Shown: positions 33,201 through 45,986 of the stretch, piece after piece
How the letters are laid out: every line of letters begins with the position of its first letter
Numbering within the stretch: the stretch's first letter is position 1
Assembly (NCBI GenBank): GCA_003260075.1
Contig: QLIY01000139.1
Span: 10,001 to 74,000 of the forward strand
Length of the DNA stretch: 64,000 nt
Reading direction: 5' to 3'
Source of the DNA: Phallusia mammillata
Lineage: Eukaryota > Chordata > Ascidiacea > Phlebobranchia > Ascidiidae
Notes under the pieces: generated by a model
Seen by the model: the letters and a program-made list of their open reading frames with translations, nothing else
Told to the model about the DNA's origin: nothing
The model's database searches: none
Position numbers and translations under genes: made by a program

Positions 33201-36200
33201 TAGGGTCTTTTTTAAATGAAATTTACGGTTCGGGTTTAATAAATTAACCGCTCAAACCCGTTTATAGGTTTGGGTTCGAGGGGGGGGGGCGGGTCTTTTT
33301 TAAATGAAATTTACTAAAGGGTTTAATAAATTAACCGCTCAAACCCGTTTATAGGTTTGGGTTCGACTCCCTGAATACACGAACTATTTATTTAACAAGC
33401 GGACTAAAAACGCCCATACAAACAAGATTGTAAAAAATGGGAAAAAAATAAGATGGTTTTGTTGACATACTTTGAGGGTTAAAATTTTTTGTTTATTTGT
33501 TTTACCTTCAGCGAGTATTGTTGCTGCAGGGCGTAAATCTCTTCCGTCCACGGATTGAATGTGAATCGCAATCGCTTTTTTGCCTGCAACACAAAGGGAT
33601 GCAGATAGTTTGGTGTTTAATTAATTTCACCATAAATTTAATTAAAAAAAAACAGTTCTATCGAGCAAAAATCTTTCTATTTTACATTCTATTGTCTGCG
33701 GGAGATTCCTTATATCAGGGGTCGGAAACCTTTTTTGCACTGCGGACCGTTTTTGAAACTGAAATTTTATCGCGGACAGGTCTTTAAAAAACTACAAATA
33801 TTTAGCAATAAGATACGTGGGCAAAATGTTTTATAGCACTTAAACTGAAAAATGATACGGCCTGGTAACGGGCCGCGGACCGTCCGTTGCCGACCACTGC
33901 CCTACATAACGAAGTGTTGCGCCAGTTACATCAGAACAATAAATTTTTGTGAGAAAATGCATTCATTAAATTCCGACTAGTCAAAATAATTACTATGTGG
34001 GAATGACGGTGACAAAATATTATAACTGAAAATAAGTAAAAAACGAAAAAATGGTCACGAAAAAAATGTTTCATATGACGGCATGCTTCGATATTTAAAT
34101 TAATAAAACCAAAGAGTTTTGTGGAAGGAAATAACAGCGGAGTACCAGAGTTTTCAGGTAAAACTGCGTTTCGTTGGACTCTTCTTGGTCTTTTGACTCC
34201 GCAATCTAGAATAAGATGTAACTAGACTCACAACAAGCGAATTCAGAACGAATTCGTTGCCTTTACCAATGTGTGGCGAGAGGCATGTGTAAAAATATTT
34301 AGAAAATATAAGTCTACCTTTTTTCCTGCTTCCTTTGCCCTTTCCCTTCTTTCTTCTTGACTTTTTTATTTTGCGCGGTTTTGTTTCATCGCTGGCTGCA
34401 CCTGTACGTACGTCATAAGTTAAATGTTTTTTGTAATGCAAAAAGTCCCCAAAGTCTTGGCCACAAGAAAATGTTTTCCCCAATATATCTAATGTAGAAA
34501 AATATTCGTTTTGGACATTTCTGACGCTTTGGCTCCAACTTGTCAAGAAATTGTCATTTTTTCGCTAAATGCTCTTAAAAACATCATATTACGCAAATCT
34601 GCAACGGGTCCGAAATTGGGGTCTAAAAGCTCGCCCCATGTTTTTTAGATACAAGCTTCGAATGCGCCTTTAAGTTGGTAAAATTACATGAAGCTGATGT
34701 GGTTGAGTGTGAATCAGGCCCTAATCAAGCTCGTGCTATTCAAACTTCAACCCGGGTCTGGTCCCACTTACACCTTTGATATCAAACATTTTGAGATAAA
34801 TGGAAAAACATAGGCTATTCATTCGTAACAGGGCGTGCAAACATTTCAAAGCTTCATCTGACGAGACACAACAAAACCTTTAATCGGGGCTATTGCTATT
34901 GACATGCTAGAGACGGAAGTATAACCGTGAATATTTTCTGTGGCGGCCACTGTACATAATCCTATAAGTAGAGTTTCTGTCTAAAGAAGGTCAAACACAG
35001 CATGGATGGCAAAAAAGAATCCAAAATAAAACTAACAAAAACAATTTAACATTATAAAAAACAATATTTTCATTTTGTACCGATTATGTCAGTCTTTGTG
35101 CAAAACAAAACAGGCATTGCTTACATAAAGTTATAAACCAGAATCCCAAATAAATATCAACCACCTTTTATTTATTCTTGCAAAGCCCCTTAATGGCTTA
35201 GTCGCGAGAGCATTTGTGCACAAAGCGTACATAGGTTATTCTGCATTTAAGACACCCAACAGTTTTTGACATACTATTGTGCCTAATCTTTTGACAATAT
35301 AGTCAACTAAAACTTTGTTTCGTGTCATTAAGAGGTCATATAATTCGCTAGGCCGCAGTTAAACCTACAAAATGGAGAACTTAAGACCAGCGCAAACAAA
35401 ACCATATAATTGCTGAAACTGTATTACCTGGTGCACTGCGTCTGGCAACAGCATGTGGAGATATCCATTGCTGGTTGACATTTCCATCAGAAATGACTCC
35501 AGGAAATTGATCTTCTGAGTAAGTGTCATCTTTTTGTTGTCCATTGGAATGCTTTTGTAAAACATAAATGTTAACAACAAAAAATGCAGGAAGTTTGTGG
35601 AAAGCATTGTAGGCATTAACGCTATGAAAACGTTTGCTAAAAGTATCAGAGCGCTGATGTGTTGAAGACTTATGATTTTAATTAGTGTTTTGCAGCCCAA
35701 TGGTTGCAAACTTTATTGTGCCTGTGGAAAACCATTAGCGGACTTGTAACATAAAAAAGACTGTAATCGCACTTACCTAATAGCCTACACTCTACTTTGG
35801 AACCATTGCGAAATTATTTAAAAAGTTGTATAGCACTTATTATAACATTACAGTTGCTTTTTACGACCCTATAAATGTCACACTTAATTAAAATCAGGCT
35901 AATATTGACAATGGACCATATACGAACCGAATCTTTTTTCTCGTCAGTGGGCCCGGCGTCAGTGCGGTGTACCGACGAAACTTCGTTCCTCATCTCGGTC
36001 GCAAACCTGTCCATCAGCCAGCTAACGTCATTTCGCACTGAGGCGAGTTCCTGATTAAGGCGGAGATTCCATAAAATCTGCACCGAGCAAAGCAACGCCA
36101 ACATCGCTACAGGAACAAAGCAAGCGATCCGGTAAGTCGCATTGGATTTGCTCCTTTGCTTGCACGAGACACATTCAGTGACATCACGAGGTGGTGACGT

Positions 36201-36245
36201 CACGTACATGACGTCATCTTTGGACGAAAAGGCGGGAAAACGCAT
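30270..36245 (-). CDS. TNF-superfamily ligand, type II membrane protein
   Basis: Seven exons (35928-36245, 35428-35551, 34318-34401, 33506-33583, 32256-32324, 32044-32162, 30270-30524) join in phase to 1047 nt, 348 aa. Residues 1-39 are cytosolic, about 40-60 form a signal-anchor helix, then a hydrophilic stalk. A strongly basic stretch with SRRKK (about 162-166) could be a furin-type cleavage site. From about 178 the TNF homology domain has 'GYITVPQDGFYFMYSQVVF' and the closing strand 'TTYFGAFYLGK'. A cysteine pair in 'KCQF...VTCSSSG' matches the EF-loop disulfide of the EDA/BAFF/APRIL/TWEAK branch. The basic stalk recalls EDA, but no collagen repeat is present. Exon 1-2 splicing is the weakest joint (donor gttcgt, weak acceptor). 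Trimeric ligand action on a TNF receptor is inferred from the family. Confidence 0.88.
33100..33378. mobile_element. Partial hAT-like element related to 59542-60051
   Basis: Words such as 'ggttcgggttc', 'ttaaccgctcaaaccc' and the right end 'ggttcgactccctg' match the complete element near 59542 in inverse orientation. A 10-G run at 33280-33289 separates two copies (about 33190-33279 and 33290-33373). It lies in intron 4 of the TNF-ligand gene. Confidence 0.6.
33716..33899. mobile_element. hAT-like element, older copy
   Basis: Ends are 'caggggtcggaaacc' and 'cgttgccgaccactg'. Flanking octamers 'ccttatat' and 'ccctacat' agree at six of eight positions. It is the same family as 7785 and 45771. 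Confidence 0.7.
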
Positions 36246-39200
36246 GCTGCTGCTGTTGCTGCTACAGACTGGGTAACTTTACTTCACAATAGGCTGAGCT
36301 CCTTGGATTAAAAGCAGTACTTGCCCCTATGAAGCGTTACATCTGAAAGACATCATGATTTTCAGTTAAGGCAGAATATTTTTGAGGGGATCAAGCGATG
36401 CCCTGGTGCGTTGTTGCGTAATTGCGGAAGCGTTACAAGATTACAAGCTATTCACCTTTGTGAAAAAAAAAATTTTTGAAAAAACAACGCTGAAAGATAA
36501 ATGCTATCGGTCGTTTGGTATGTGGCAGTGCGTATGCCATAAACGATATACCCGAGTTACCGGATAATGCAAAATAATATTGTGTCAAAGGCTTCACCCT
36601 AACAAGTATGTTATAAGCTTACAACACAGACTTAGCGGGCTTGAAATTGAAACCTGAATTTTGTCAACACTGTAGCCCTAATTGGAGCCGAAAACTGGAT
36701 TTAACATAACAAAGTTACGACACCAATGTGGTTAAGTGTAAATCCTGAATCAAGCAAACTTCAGTTCAAACTTAAGCCAACCCTGTCTAAACCCGTCATG
36801 ACTGGTCCAGCGAACAATTCTAATACAACAGGCAGGTTAAAAGCAACTATACATGCCTACATTAGTTCTTAGCAGTAGGCGAAACTCTGGTCTCGTCTCT
36901 CTTGTTAAAAAACATAGTATTTGCCCATGACTCATAACACCCTTAACACTTTCCCAGGGGTGATGGGGCTTACTTTTGACGAGCATTAGATCTATTGTTG
37001 TGGTATTAGGGAGCCAGAAAACCTGAAAGCGGCATAGCTTGTATGTAAATGGCCAACACAATTTAACAATTTTCACACATATGCTTTTGGGTTTTATTTT
37101 TTTATGTATAAAAGTATCGTGTAAAGCCCAATCTCTATCCAGCTTTTAACCAGAATCGGGCCGAGTTTTTGAAAGTGTCTTCAAAGTTCCATACGGGAAA
37201 TTGATTTGTGAGTCTATTCGAAACGTGGACTGCACTCTAATAATTGCACTTTATGGCAATTTTGAGTAATTTTAATTGACAACAGAACCACACAGCCGAC
37301 AAGATTTTCAAATTTTCGCATCAATCCTAAATCTATTATGAATTAAACCGGTGAAATATGCACTAAATTAAAGGTTCTTGACTGTAGGTAGACTTAATAT
37401 ATCTTCCGAAATAGATACATATTGAGAAAAAGCGTTAACTTTAGCTGAGTGGTTATTGAAAAATAAATGTGTGGCTAAATTTTGCCTCCAAAACGGGCAA
37501 ACGTGGAAAAAATGGCGGACCTCCATGTTTAGCCTACACCAAAACGACCCAGTCCATAGCTTCTAAGCTAGAAGTCTTACCTAGGGATCATTATCACATC
37601 GTATTCTTTTACAATTCCAGTTAATATTTATTACAAATATACGTTGTTGGCTTTTTAATGACCAATATTTGTTTTGCTATTGCGTTTACTGTTTTTGCGC
37701 GTCACACATTAAAGGTAAGCGGCTACAGTCGCCTGTTGTTGTAAATAATTGAAGCGATGTGTTTTGCTTGGTCGGCTTGAACAAATAATTCGAAATACTG
37801 CAGCATTCATGGTTAACCAAAAGCCGTTTCGCCAACATGCCACACACAAGCCTTTCATTGCCAAGGTATTCATACTGTGTTTAGGTTTCTTTTATTGGCA
37901 ACTTGTTTGCATGCTTGGTTGAAACACCCTGTGGTTGCGTTTAAATACATTCTTAGCAGCACCAATGAAAAAATAAGGCTAGGGTTTATAGCTACACAAA
38001 TTTGATAACTTGAATTAAGTGCCTGAAAATGACATATGTTGTAATACACTAGATCTGAGGTCTGATTTTGAACATTGTTAACAAATGACTGAGAACTCTA
38101 TTGTGTGATTTTAAGCTTAAAGTAAACCAAGTTAGCGTACTAAGCTTTTTTGGCATACCAATATGGAGTTGAAAACATCAAAAAATCCATTGCCCAAACA
38201 ATACAAAGCACAGTCTATGCTGGATATTTCCAAAAACATTCTCTCTGCAAAAACAACCTTAATTTACACGAGCCTTCTGTCTCTATGGATTCTACAGCCT
38301 GCATATTGGACACTTCACGTATCTTATCTTGACCTTGGCTTCGAAATTGATCTAGCGACAAACTTCAAGTATCATATCTTGACCTTGGCTTCGAAATTGA
38401 TCTCGCGACAAACAGGTCCCTCTCTGGCTTTGTCTGCAAAGCTACAACAAATGCCGCTGACTTTTGCTCGGCGCACAACTGGATGGAAACAAGCGTCCCC
38501 TTTTTCGTGCTTGCGGCGTTCAACGCAGCCGCCTTGCCGTTGGGAAAGCAGGTTTCTTGTAGCTAGTCTATTTACGCAAAGTTAAGTTCCTGAGCTGCCA
38601 AATTTTATGCAAATTCGTTGGCACTTCCTATTTGAATGCTGCAAACGAAACGTTTTGTTTTTTTCTGTTCGCTTATTACTTGGCTGAAACCAAAGTTCTG
38701 TTTTCGTTTTTGCGGCAGTTTCATGAGTAGGCCTGCGTAAGGTCCCCAAACCCCTTAGCCACAAGTATGCCTCATATCGCTCACAGACTCATTTAAATAT
38801 TGCCGGTGTTCGGCCGCTGCCGCGGTTTTCACTTTCGTTGCGAAACTAAAGTTTTGTCCAGTGCACGAATATAGAACGCAGCACCGTTTCAAGCCATTCT
38901 GATGAGAAACGACACTTTTGCAATTGGGGTTAATGTCATCATTTCTGTGTAAGTAGATCCCCATAGCAACCACAGCCCATACAAGACTGCCATTTCAAAT
39001 TTGTGCACAATATTTATTTATAACTGCAAGTCCTGCCAAACAGCTTATTTGCCAACACGCTTGTAGCCTACGTTGCAGCAGTCCGTTTTACGTCACTCCG
39101 AAGTGAACTTTTGATGTATCACAGCACTGCAGTTATTTTGGGCTGGGCAATATTCGTGCTGTTGTATTGCGTTTATGTCAGATTTAATTAAATAGCACGG

Positions 39201-41339
39201 CAGTCCAAAAACATTTACGATTGCTGACTAAAAAACTGGGACTTTGAAAAGCAAGTCCAAGCTTGTTTTTAGTATACTACGCGACCTTTTAAAGACCTGT
39301 TGAGATTCATTAGTGAGTGTGTCGTAGTCGCTGGGAAAAAATGCATTTTTATGCTAGTAATAAGCACGTGTTCATGTTAGCAAGCTTATCAATTTGAATT
39401 TTAGGTATGCAAAAGGCCGTCAACGTTAATTGCATAATTCAACAAAGAATCAAAATACATAATATTTCTAGATGTACATAATATTTCTAGATGTAAGACT
39501 CTAGCAAAGCGTTCCCTATCCTAAAGGCCGGATAAAAAGGTTGCTTTACATATAAGGTAGAGCAGCATCACAGCAACAAGTGAATAGAACGCGCTGCGCG
39601 TCACCGAAGATGTGAAAGAAAAACACTCAACGGTCGGCGAACGCGTTCTGGGTGTCTGTTGCTAAGACCAAACATAAACGTCCAGAGCCGTGTATTGTAA
39701 CCTGAGAAGTCAATGACGTCTCACAGGCAGCTTGGATTCGCTGCAAGTTGCTAATACCAATGCTACACAACCCTGATTGGTCGATGTTTTGTTGCCATGA
39801 CAGATGTATACGATATGATGTTTGTAGTCTAGGGGCCACTGGGGTGCAGAATTATGGCTGACATTTAGTTGCATCACGTTCATTTCAACAGAATTGCTTA
39901 AACAAACACATGCCGTTAAAATGTCTAATGCAAGTAACCATGAAAAGTACAAATTGCCCCTAACAAATCTTTAACGACGGTATTTTCATTTTTCATTCAA
40001 CGTATAGGCTAATATGTATAGTCTATTCAATAATATACAAAAAGGCACCTTAGCAGTAACGTGTTTAGACGGTATATGTTTCCAATATAATACTATGTTC
40101 CAGTGCAAAAAAACGCTAATATTAGTCGGTTATACTAGTAAGTTGCAGCAAAAGCGAATGATTTGTGCCTTGCACTTTTATCGCTTGGGCATCCGCTTCA
40201 AAGCATTTCCTAATCGAGGAAGCAGAAATAGAGCGTTAAAAGCAAACTGGCATGGGTAGGCACACGAAGTTAGTTACTAATTAACTCACCAGTTAAACTG
40301 TTTGAACACTTACTGTCGATTGTCACAACAAGTATTCTAGCAAGCAATTATTGCATCTTAATTTGTGAGTTCAAAGTACACTTAAGAGAATGAGTTTTTA
40401 CAGAAGTTGCAAAAATGTAAGATTAGACTTGGTTAGACAGCACATAATGGCTTTAAAAAATGTGTTTCAGAAACAATTTGTGCAAATAAACGTGCCAACT
40501 GTGCCTGCAGAGTTATATCGGGGGGGGGGAGGCTTTAAAAATTGTGTTTTAGCAACAATTTGTGCAAATAAACGTGCCAACTGTGCCTGCAGAGTTATAT
40601 CATTGCACACAAGCTCGGTATTTCGGGTTGACCATGTAGCAGCACATAAAAAACCTTAGCAAAAGGTCTGCATAGTAGTGTTGTGTATCATCGTTCAGTA
40701 TACATTACCATGTGTTTTGGAGGTCCAGAGCTACTAGTCTTTCGCTCTGTTATTTCGAGGTATCGGCTTTCAATTCTGTTTAGCTTTACCGGATATCTTT
40801 CGGTTTCGATAGCTTTATTCTATTTTGAGAGCACAAAGGGTTAAAACGCAACGTTGCGTAAAGCTGTCGCCCGCAGTTGGTGCATTAAGCAAGCAGCTCC
40901 ATCGTTCAGTCTTGGCCTTTGATTGTCCTTCCTAGTTATTTTTGTGTCCCATGCTCACTGAACTTTCATGCTGGTGTGCAGTTTGCCTTTTTCCATAAAT
41001 AGGGCTTAATACAATCAGTAAAATGAAGCTCTTGTAAAGACCAATGTCTGGCCAAATTATACGGCGTATCAAAAATGTAACAAATCCTCGAACAGTATTA
41101 GTACGCCGTATATCATCTCCAATAGTAACCGTCGTGGATTGATGTTTGTCTTGTATACAGTTACTAAATTACGTGTTGTTTTTGTGTGTGTTTTTAAATA
41201 AGATATGGTTCAAGATCTTTAAATCTTTAGCAAACCTTGTGTACATAGTTCGTTTGGGCCAATTCTAAAATCATTATTTGTTTTCATACAGAATTGATAC
41301 TAACGTAAACGAAGGCTAACATAAACACTTAAATCAAGG
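36246..41339. other. Gene-free stretch upstream of the TNF-ligand gene
   Basis: No exon with family resemblance was found in these 5 kb. One plus-strand frame at 38163-38585 contains an imperfect ~47-bp tandem repeat at about 38325-38410 and does not look coding. A duplicate pair (40449-40519 and 40530-40600) flanks a 10-G run. Confidence 0.55.
38325..38415. repeat. Two-copy tandem repeat of about 47 bp
   Basis: 'cttgaccttggcttcgaaat' followed by 'tgatct.gcgacaaac' occurs twice in succession with few differences. Unlike most duplications here, no G-run separates the copies, so this one may be genuine. Confidence 0.75.
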
Positions 41340-43530
41340 ATGCCTGCTCCTAACGAGACTGCTACATACGGAATGGTGACTGCTGCTTATTTCGCCTTGT
41401 TCATGTATCGATACAATCGGGGTCACATCGCCACAGACAACAGGTCCATGGTTAACGTGGGAATTTTGTTCATGCTCGCTCAACCGTTGTGTAGGTAAGC
41501 GAACTCAAATCCACCCAACATAATGTAATATTAACCATTTGTTTACAAATACTCAGCCAAAATGCAATTTGTATCAATTTGTGAAGACGAGTAATTCTAA
41601 AAACATGAAAGAGATACTAATAATTTTGTTGTTGCAACTTTTATGTTGAATGCGGACTTTTTGATAAGTATAATAAGGCAAAAACATTTTGCGCATCTTT
41701 TATATTCAAGGTTCTGTTAATTTAAGCATATGTGGTTTTAGAGTGGTTTAATAAATGCCCAGAAGCGTAGTAAAGAGATTTGAAAATTACGGGTTAAAAC
41801 AATCAAATTACATTTTCCAAAACAAATAAAGTTCCGGACGGCCTGATCTAGGCCAAAAACTGTGTTTAGTAGTTAAATTACAGTTCTATTAATTCAAGAA
41901 CATGTGGTTTTCTTGGTGGTTCAATAAATCCTAAAGAAAGGTTACGAGATTTCAGAATTATGAGTTTAAACCATCAAATTACATTTTCCAAACACATAAA
42001 GCTTCAAATCACAGCCAGATGATGACCAAACCATGGACAAAACCTGACAAGCAACCAAACTTTCAACCCGACCTCGCGTAGGCCTCTTAAAAGCCGCAAC
42101 GCGACCTTCAGAGCTGGGGGGGGGGGCATAAAGCTTCAAATCAGAGCCAGATGATAACCAAACCATGGACAAAACCTGACAAGCAACCAAACTTTCAACC
42201 CAACCTCGCGTAGGCCTCTTAAAAGCCGCAACGCGACCTTCAGAGCTCTCGGCTTGGAAAAGCAGACTGCAACACGTAAAGGGAAACCCCCTCGCGCGAG
42301 AGAGAAGTATCGCGGATCTAGCTGCGGTCGAATTCACACAAACGAGACTTTGTTGACTGCCAGTTCGACGAAAAAGCCTTTCAGCCAACCTTGACAAACA
42401 CACGTGACACGACGCAACCCAAAACAAATACTTGTGTTGAGTTTATTGGGAGGGTATATGTTGGGTTGGGTTGGGTTTTGCTTAGTTCATGGATACATGT
42501 AGATATTATACGGCCAAAGGCTATGGTTGCGTACTTTGTTGTGTGTATTCAGTGCACTGTTAACGGGGGGGGGGTTTTATTGGGAGGCTATATGTTGGGT
42601 TGGGTTGGGTTGCGCTTAGTTCATGGATACACGTAGATATTATACGGCCGAAGGCTATGGTTGCGTACTTTGTTGTGTGTATTCAGTGCACTGTTAACAC
42701 GTTGCTAATTGCTTTGCTTAGTAATGACCGCAATACAAACAAATTAAACGTGGCGTAACAAAGAAAGAAACAATTAGACTATTTAAGAGATCACGGACCT
42801 ATCAAAAATGGGTGCCTTACCTATAGTATACTGCCACCAAACGAACAAATAGGAAACATAATATTTTAAAACAGTAACTGCTGCTTCGGTTTCTTGTCTA
42901 CAAGCGAGTGCTGCAATAAATAGAAAGGCACCAAACTGGAGTAGCACCGGTACGCCATCTAATGGACATAAAATAACATGGAAGGCAGACACAAATCCGT
43001 GGGTTTCAAAATATTTAGGGGGGGGGGCGACCTATAGTATACTGTCACCAAACGAACAAATAGGAAACATAATATTTTATAACAGTAACTGCTGCTTCGG
43101 TTTCTTGTTAACAAACGAGTGCTGCAATAAATAGAAAGGCACCAAGCTGGAATAGCACCTGTACGCCATCTAATGGACACAAAATAACATGGAAGGCAGA
43201 CACAAATCCGTGGGTTTCAAAATATTTAAACTGGGAAAGGAACTTGGACGAAAGGTCCGGCGCGTCTGACCCACATAGAGAGCTAAAAAAGGGGGGGGGG
43301 TTAAACCTAACTAATACATTTTCCTGTATTGTTTTAGAGTAATAGGTGGATCGAACGGCCTTATGGTTTTCATCTTTCTGTGCATGAGCAGCATAATACT
43401 CATGCCGTCGCCACAAGATGATGCAAGAGAGCGGCGGGCACGGGAGCAAAAGAAAGCCGAAAAGGGTTCCAGCGCAAATAAGAAATCGGACAAACAAAAA
43501 ACGAAAAAAACGACCAAAAAAGAAGATTGA
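41340..43530 (+). CDS. Small unrecognised multi-pass membrane protein, 115 aa
   Basis: Two exons (41340-41494 and 43338-43530) with GTAAGC donor and 'gttttag' acceptor join in phase to 348 nt. The product has three hydrophobic stretches, around residues 9-22, 36-50 and 58-74, with few linking charges. A 40-residue lysine-rich tail ending in KKTTKKED would sit in the cytosol or nucleoplasm. I do not recognise the family. A 'cag' acceptor near 41292 suggests a 5'-UTR intron. The 1.8-kb intron contains three poly-G duplicate pairs. The clean phase and membrane-then-basic-tail composition support a real gene, but the exon set may be incomplete. Confidence 0.6.
41990..43230. repeat. Three allelic duplicate pairs in one intron
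   Basis: Pairs are 41990-42115 with 42127-42246, 42450-42564 with 42575-42698, and 42819-43017 with 43028-43230. Each is split by a run of about 10 G. Divergence within pairs is a few percent. A minus-strand frame with a hydrophobic stretch occurs in both copies of the last pair but has a stop in one. Confidence 0.85.
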
Positions 43531-44345
43531 CGCGCTAAAGACTAAACTTTCTTGTGATTAAAAAGCGTTTATTTCGTCGTATTGTTGCCAGCGGGTTCGG
43601 GTTTAACGCTGAAGCTGATGTTGAAAATGAACGAGACTTTGCAATTAGAAGAAGCTGTGTAATTTGTCTTTATTATGTTTGCCATTTTTAAACAGTTTTC
43701 GTCCCTATTTGCACAAAATGTGCTTCATGTTGTTAAAAGCTAACCTTATATAGCCTGCGTTAATGGGGGGGGGGATAAACAGTTTTCGTCCCTATTTGCA
43801 CACAATGTGCTTCATGTTGTTAAAAGCTAACCTTATATAGCCTGCGTTAATTCATCTACAAACCATAGCGGACAAATTTGCATTTACAAGAAGCAACAAC
43901 GTATTTTTCCATCTTTGCGTGGTCTCTGGTGTGTACAATGTACTGAACAGCTAAATATACGCGAAATAACACCGCTCTTCTACAAACGCAACAATCAAAT
44001 GTGTGTTGAGACCCAGTGACATACCAGTGCAATAATCTATGCATTGTCACCGCAAAACCGCTAAATACAACCACCACGTAGAATTTATCTCTCACTTTAT
44101 TTTTGACGTACTTTCTTTAAAGGAAGTTTCATGTACTGTATCTGCAAAACTGCACACTGTTCAATAACAATTAGGCTTTCGAAATCACTCACTAAACTGC
44201 AAAACAACTGCTTTTGCTAAAATAACTTACAATGGTTTCCACCAACTCATAAATTTGTCAATGATTTACAATCGCTTTTTTAGTTGAATGGTAAAAAGTG
44301 TCCTTATATATCACCTCAGTAAGAGTTGAGTTTCAGCTGAGGATG
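43531..44345. other. Convergent intergenic spacer
   Basis: This lies between the 3' ends of the 115-aa gene and the DCST1-like gene. It contains one duplicate pair (43690-43763 and 43775-43850) around a G-run. Nothing else is seen. Confidence 0.6.
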
Positions 44346-45946
44346 TCATGGAACAACGTCTTCATCTTTCTCCGAGTCTTCCGCTGTCTCTTCCGGTTCC
44401 TCAAAGATCCCGAATTCCATCCGCTCTTCTTCTGTAGGCTCATAGTTCTTGCAAGCCCAACAACACTCCTATGGTATAACATAACGTGTTTAAAACTTTT
44501 ACCATATCAGTATCAAAATTGGAGAATTGTGCGTGAATAAGTGTGGTAAGGGGTCGTGCCCGTTCTTTACATTTCACACTTGAGCTGTCTTTCTCTTTCT
44601 TAACCCCCTTTACGTCCCACATTCCCTTCTCGGCCTTTTCCTTGCGTGTCTTGTATTTCTACATATCGTGTGTTACTTGGTTCTTATTTCGTTATATGCC
44701 TGCTTTCTTAACACAAAGTAAAGGAAAACGACAACAAATTCTATACACACAAACATCGTGTAATAGAGTACCAGGCTTTCGACATTTATGAAACACCAGG
44801 CATTTAAATAGGGCATCTTTTTAATATAACTCTAATATAATGTTAAATTTCACACTGCCTTTACGGACAATATCACCAATGGTTACAAACCACGTAATTC
44901 TTACCCCGACTTCTTGCCAGCATACGTGGCAGTACCGGATTCGGCATTTTTCCTCTTCACATGTGATTAAAGGACGTTTCGAAGACTCCTTATCTTCACA
45001 GATCAGACACCTTAACTTTCCTAAGCCAAGAAGATTAAAGCAGCGATCAAGGAACGGAAACTTGAATCGTATTACTTCTAGTAAAGAGTGTTTTTGCTGA
45101 AAAATAAAAACGTGTTAATAGCCTTAAACGAAATTATGACATAGTTATTGGCGTAGGAATAGCTATTTTATTTAGAGGGTTTGGTAAAGATACTGGCATC
45201 CTCAATAAAGTGTGCAAAAATATCAACAAAAATGCGTCAATCACTATTTCAAATATGTCTCTAAAAAGGTGCTTTCCTTTTTCAAAAACTGGCAGATATA
45301 GCTTCCAAAATCCATAGTTTTGAAGTAAAGGCATCCTTGCAAAACTACCTAAACTTTACACAACAAAACAAACCTTCAATCGAAAATTTCTTGCCAATTT
45401 CTGCACACTAAGTCGAACGTGGGCAAGGCGGTTTTTTCTTCGCCGCATTAGATCTCCATAAAGCATAACAATCCGGCTTTTTTCGCGTCGTCGGTAAGCA
45501 ATAGCTGCTATCACGTGGCGGAGACGTAAAGCGTAGGCGTCCAACATGACAGTGAAAAGTAGAACAGAGTAGAGACTCCCGATCCAAATATAATCGCTTA
45601 TGGGTGTTTTTTTGGCTACAGGAAGGCAATCTGTAAATTCAATCTAATTAAGTTTTATTCGTATAATTAAGAACACACAGCGACACAACTGCACTGGACA
45701 ATCACCAAGTGGAAAATGAATGAGAGTTATTGTTTGTTTTTGTTGTTGAATAGTACGAGGTGGTTTATAGCAGGGGTCGGCAACCTTTTTTCGACTGCGG
45801 AACGTTTTTGAAACTCAGATTTTATTGCGGACCGTCCTTCAAAAAACGACAAAGATTTAGCAATGAAAACGCATAAATTAATTTATCATCCCCGGGAACT
45901 CGTGGCGGGCCGGTACCGGGTCGCGGACTGGCGGTTGCCGACCACT

Positions 45947-45986
<40 letters not shown>

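Noticed and set aside
38163-38585. 140-codon plus-strand frame
   Set aside because: It overlaps an internal tandem repeat, has no family resemblance and no supporting splice context.
39627-39952. Overlapping 70-80-codon minus-strand frames
   Set aside because: They have no domain, no consistent splice sites and no similarity I could recognise.
42783-43497. Minus-strand frames with a hydrophobic stretch
   Set aside because: The frame occurs in both allele copies, but one copy has a stop and the differences between copies change amino acids. It lies inside the intron of the 115-aa gene.
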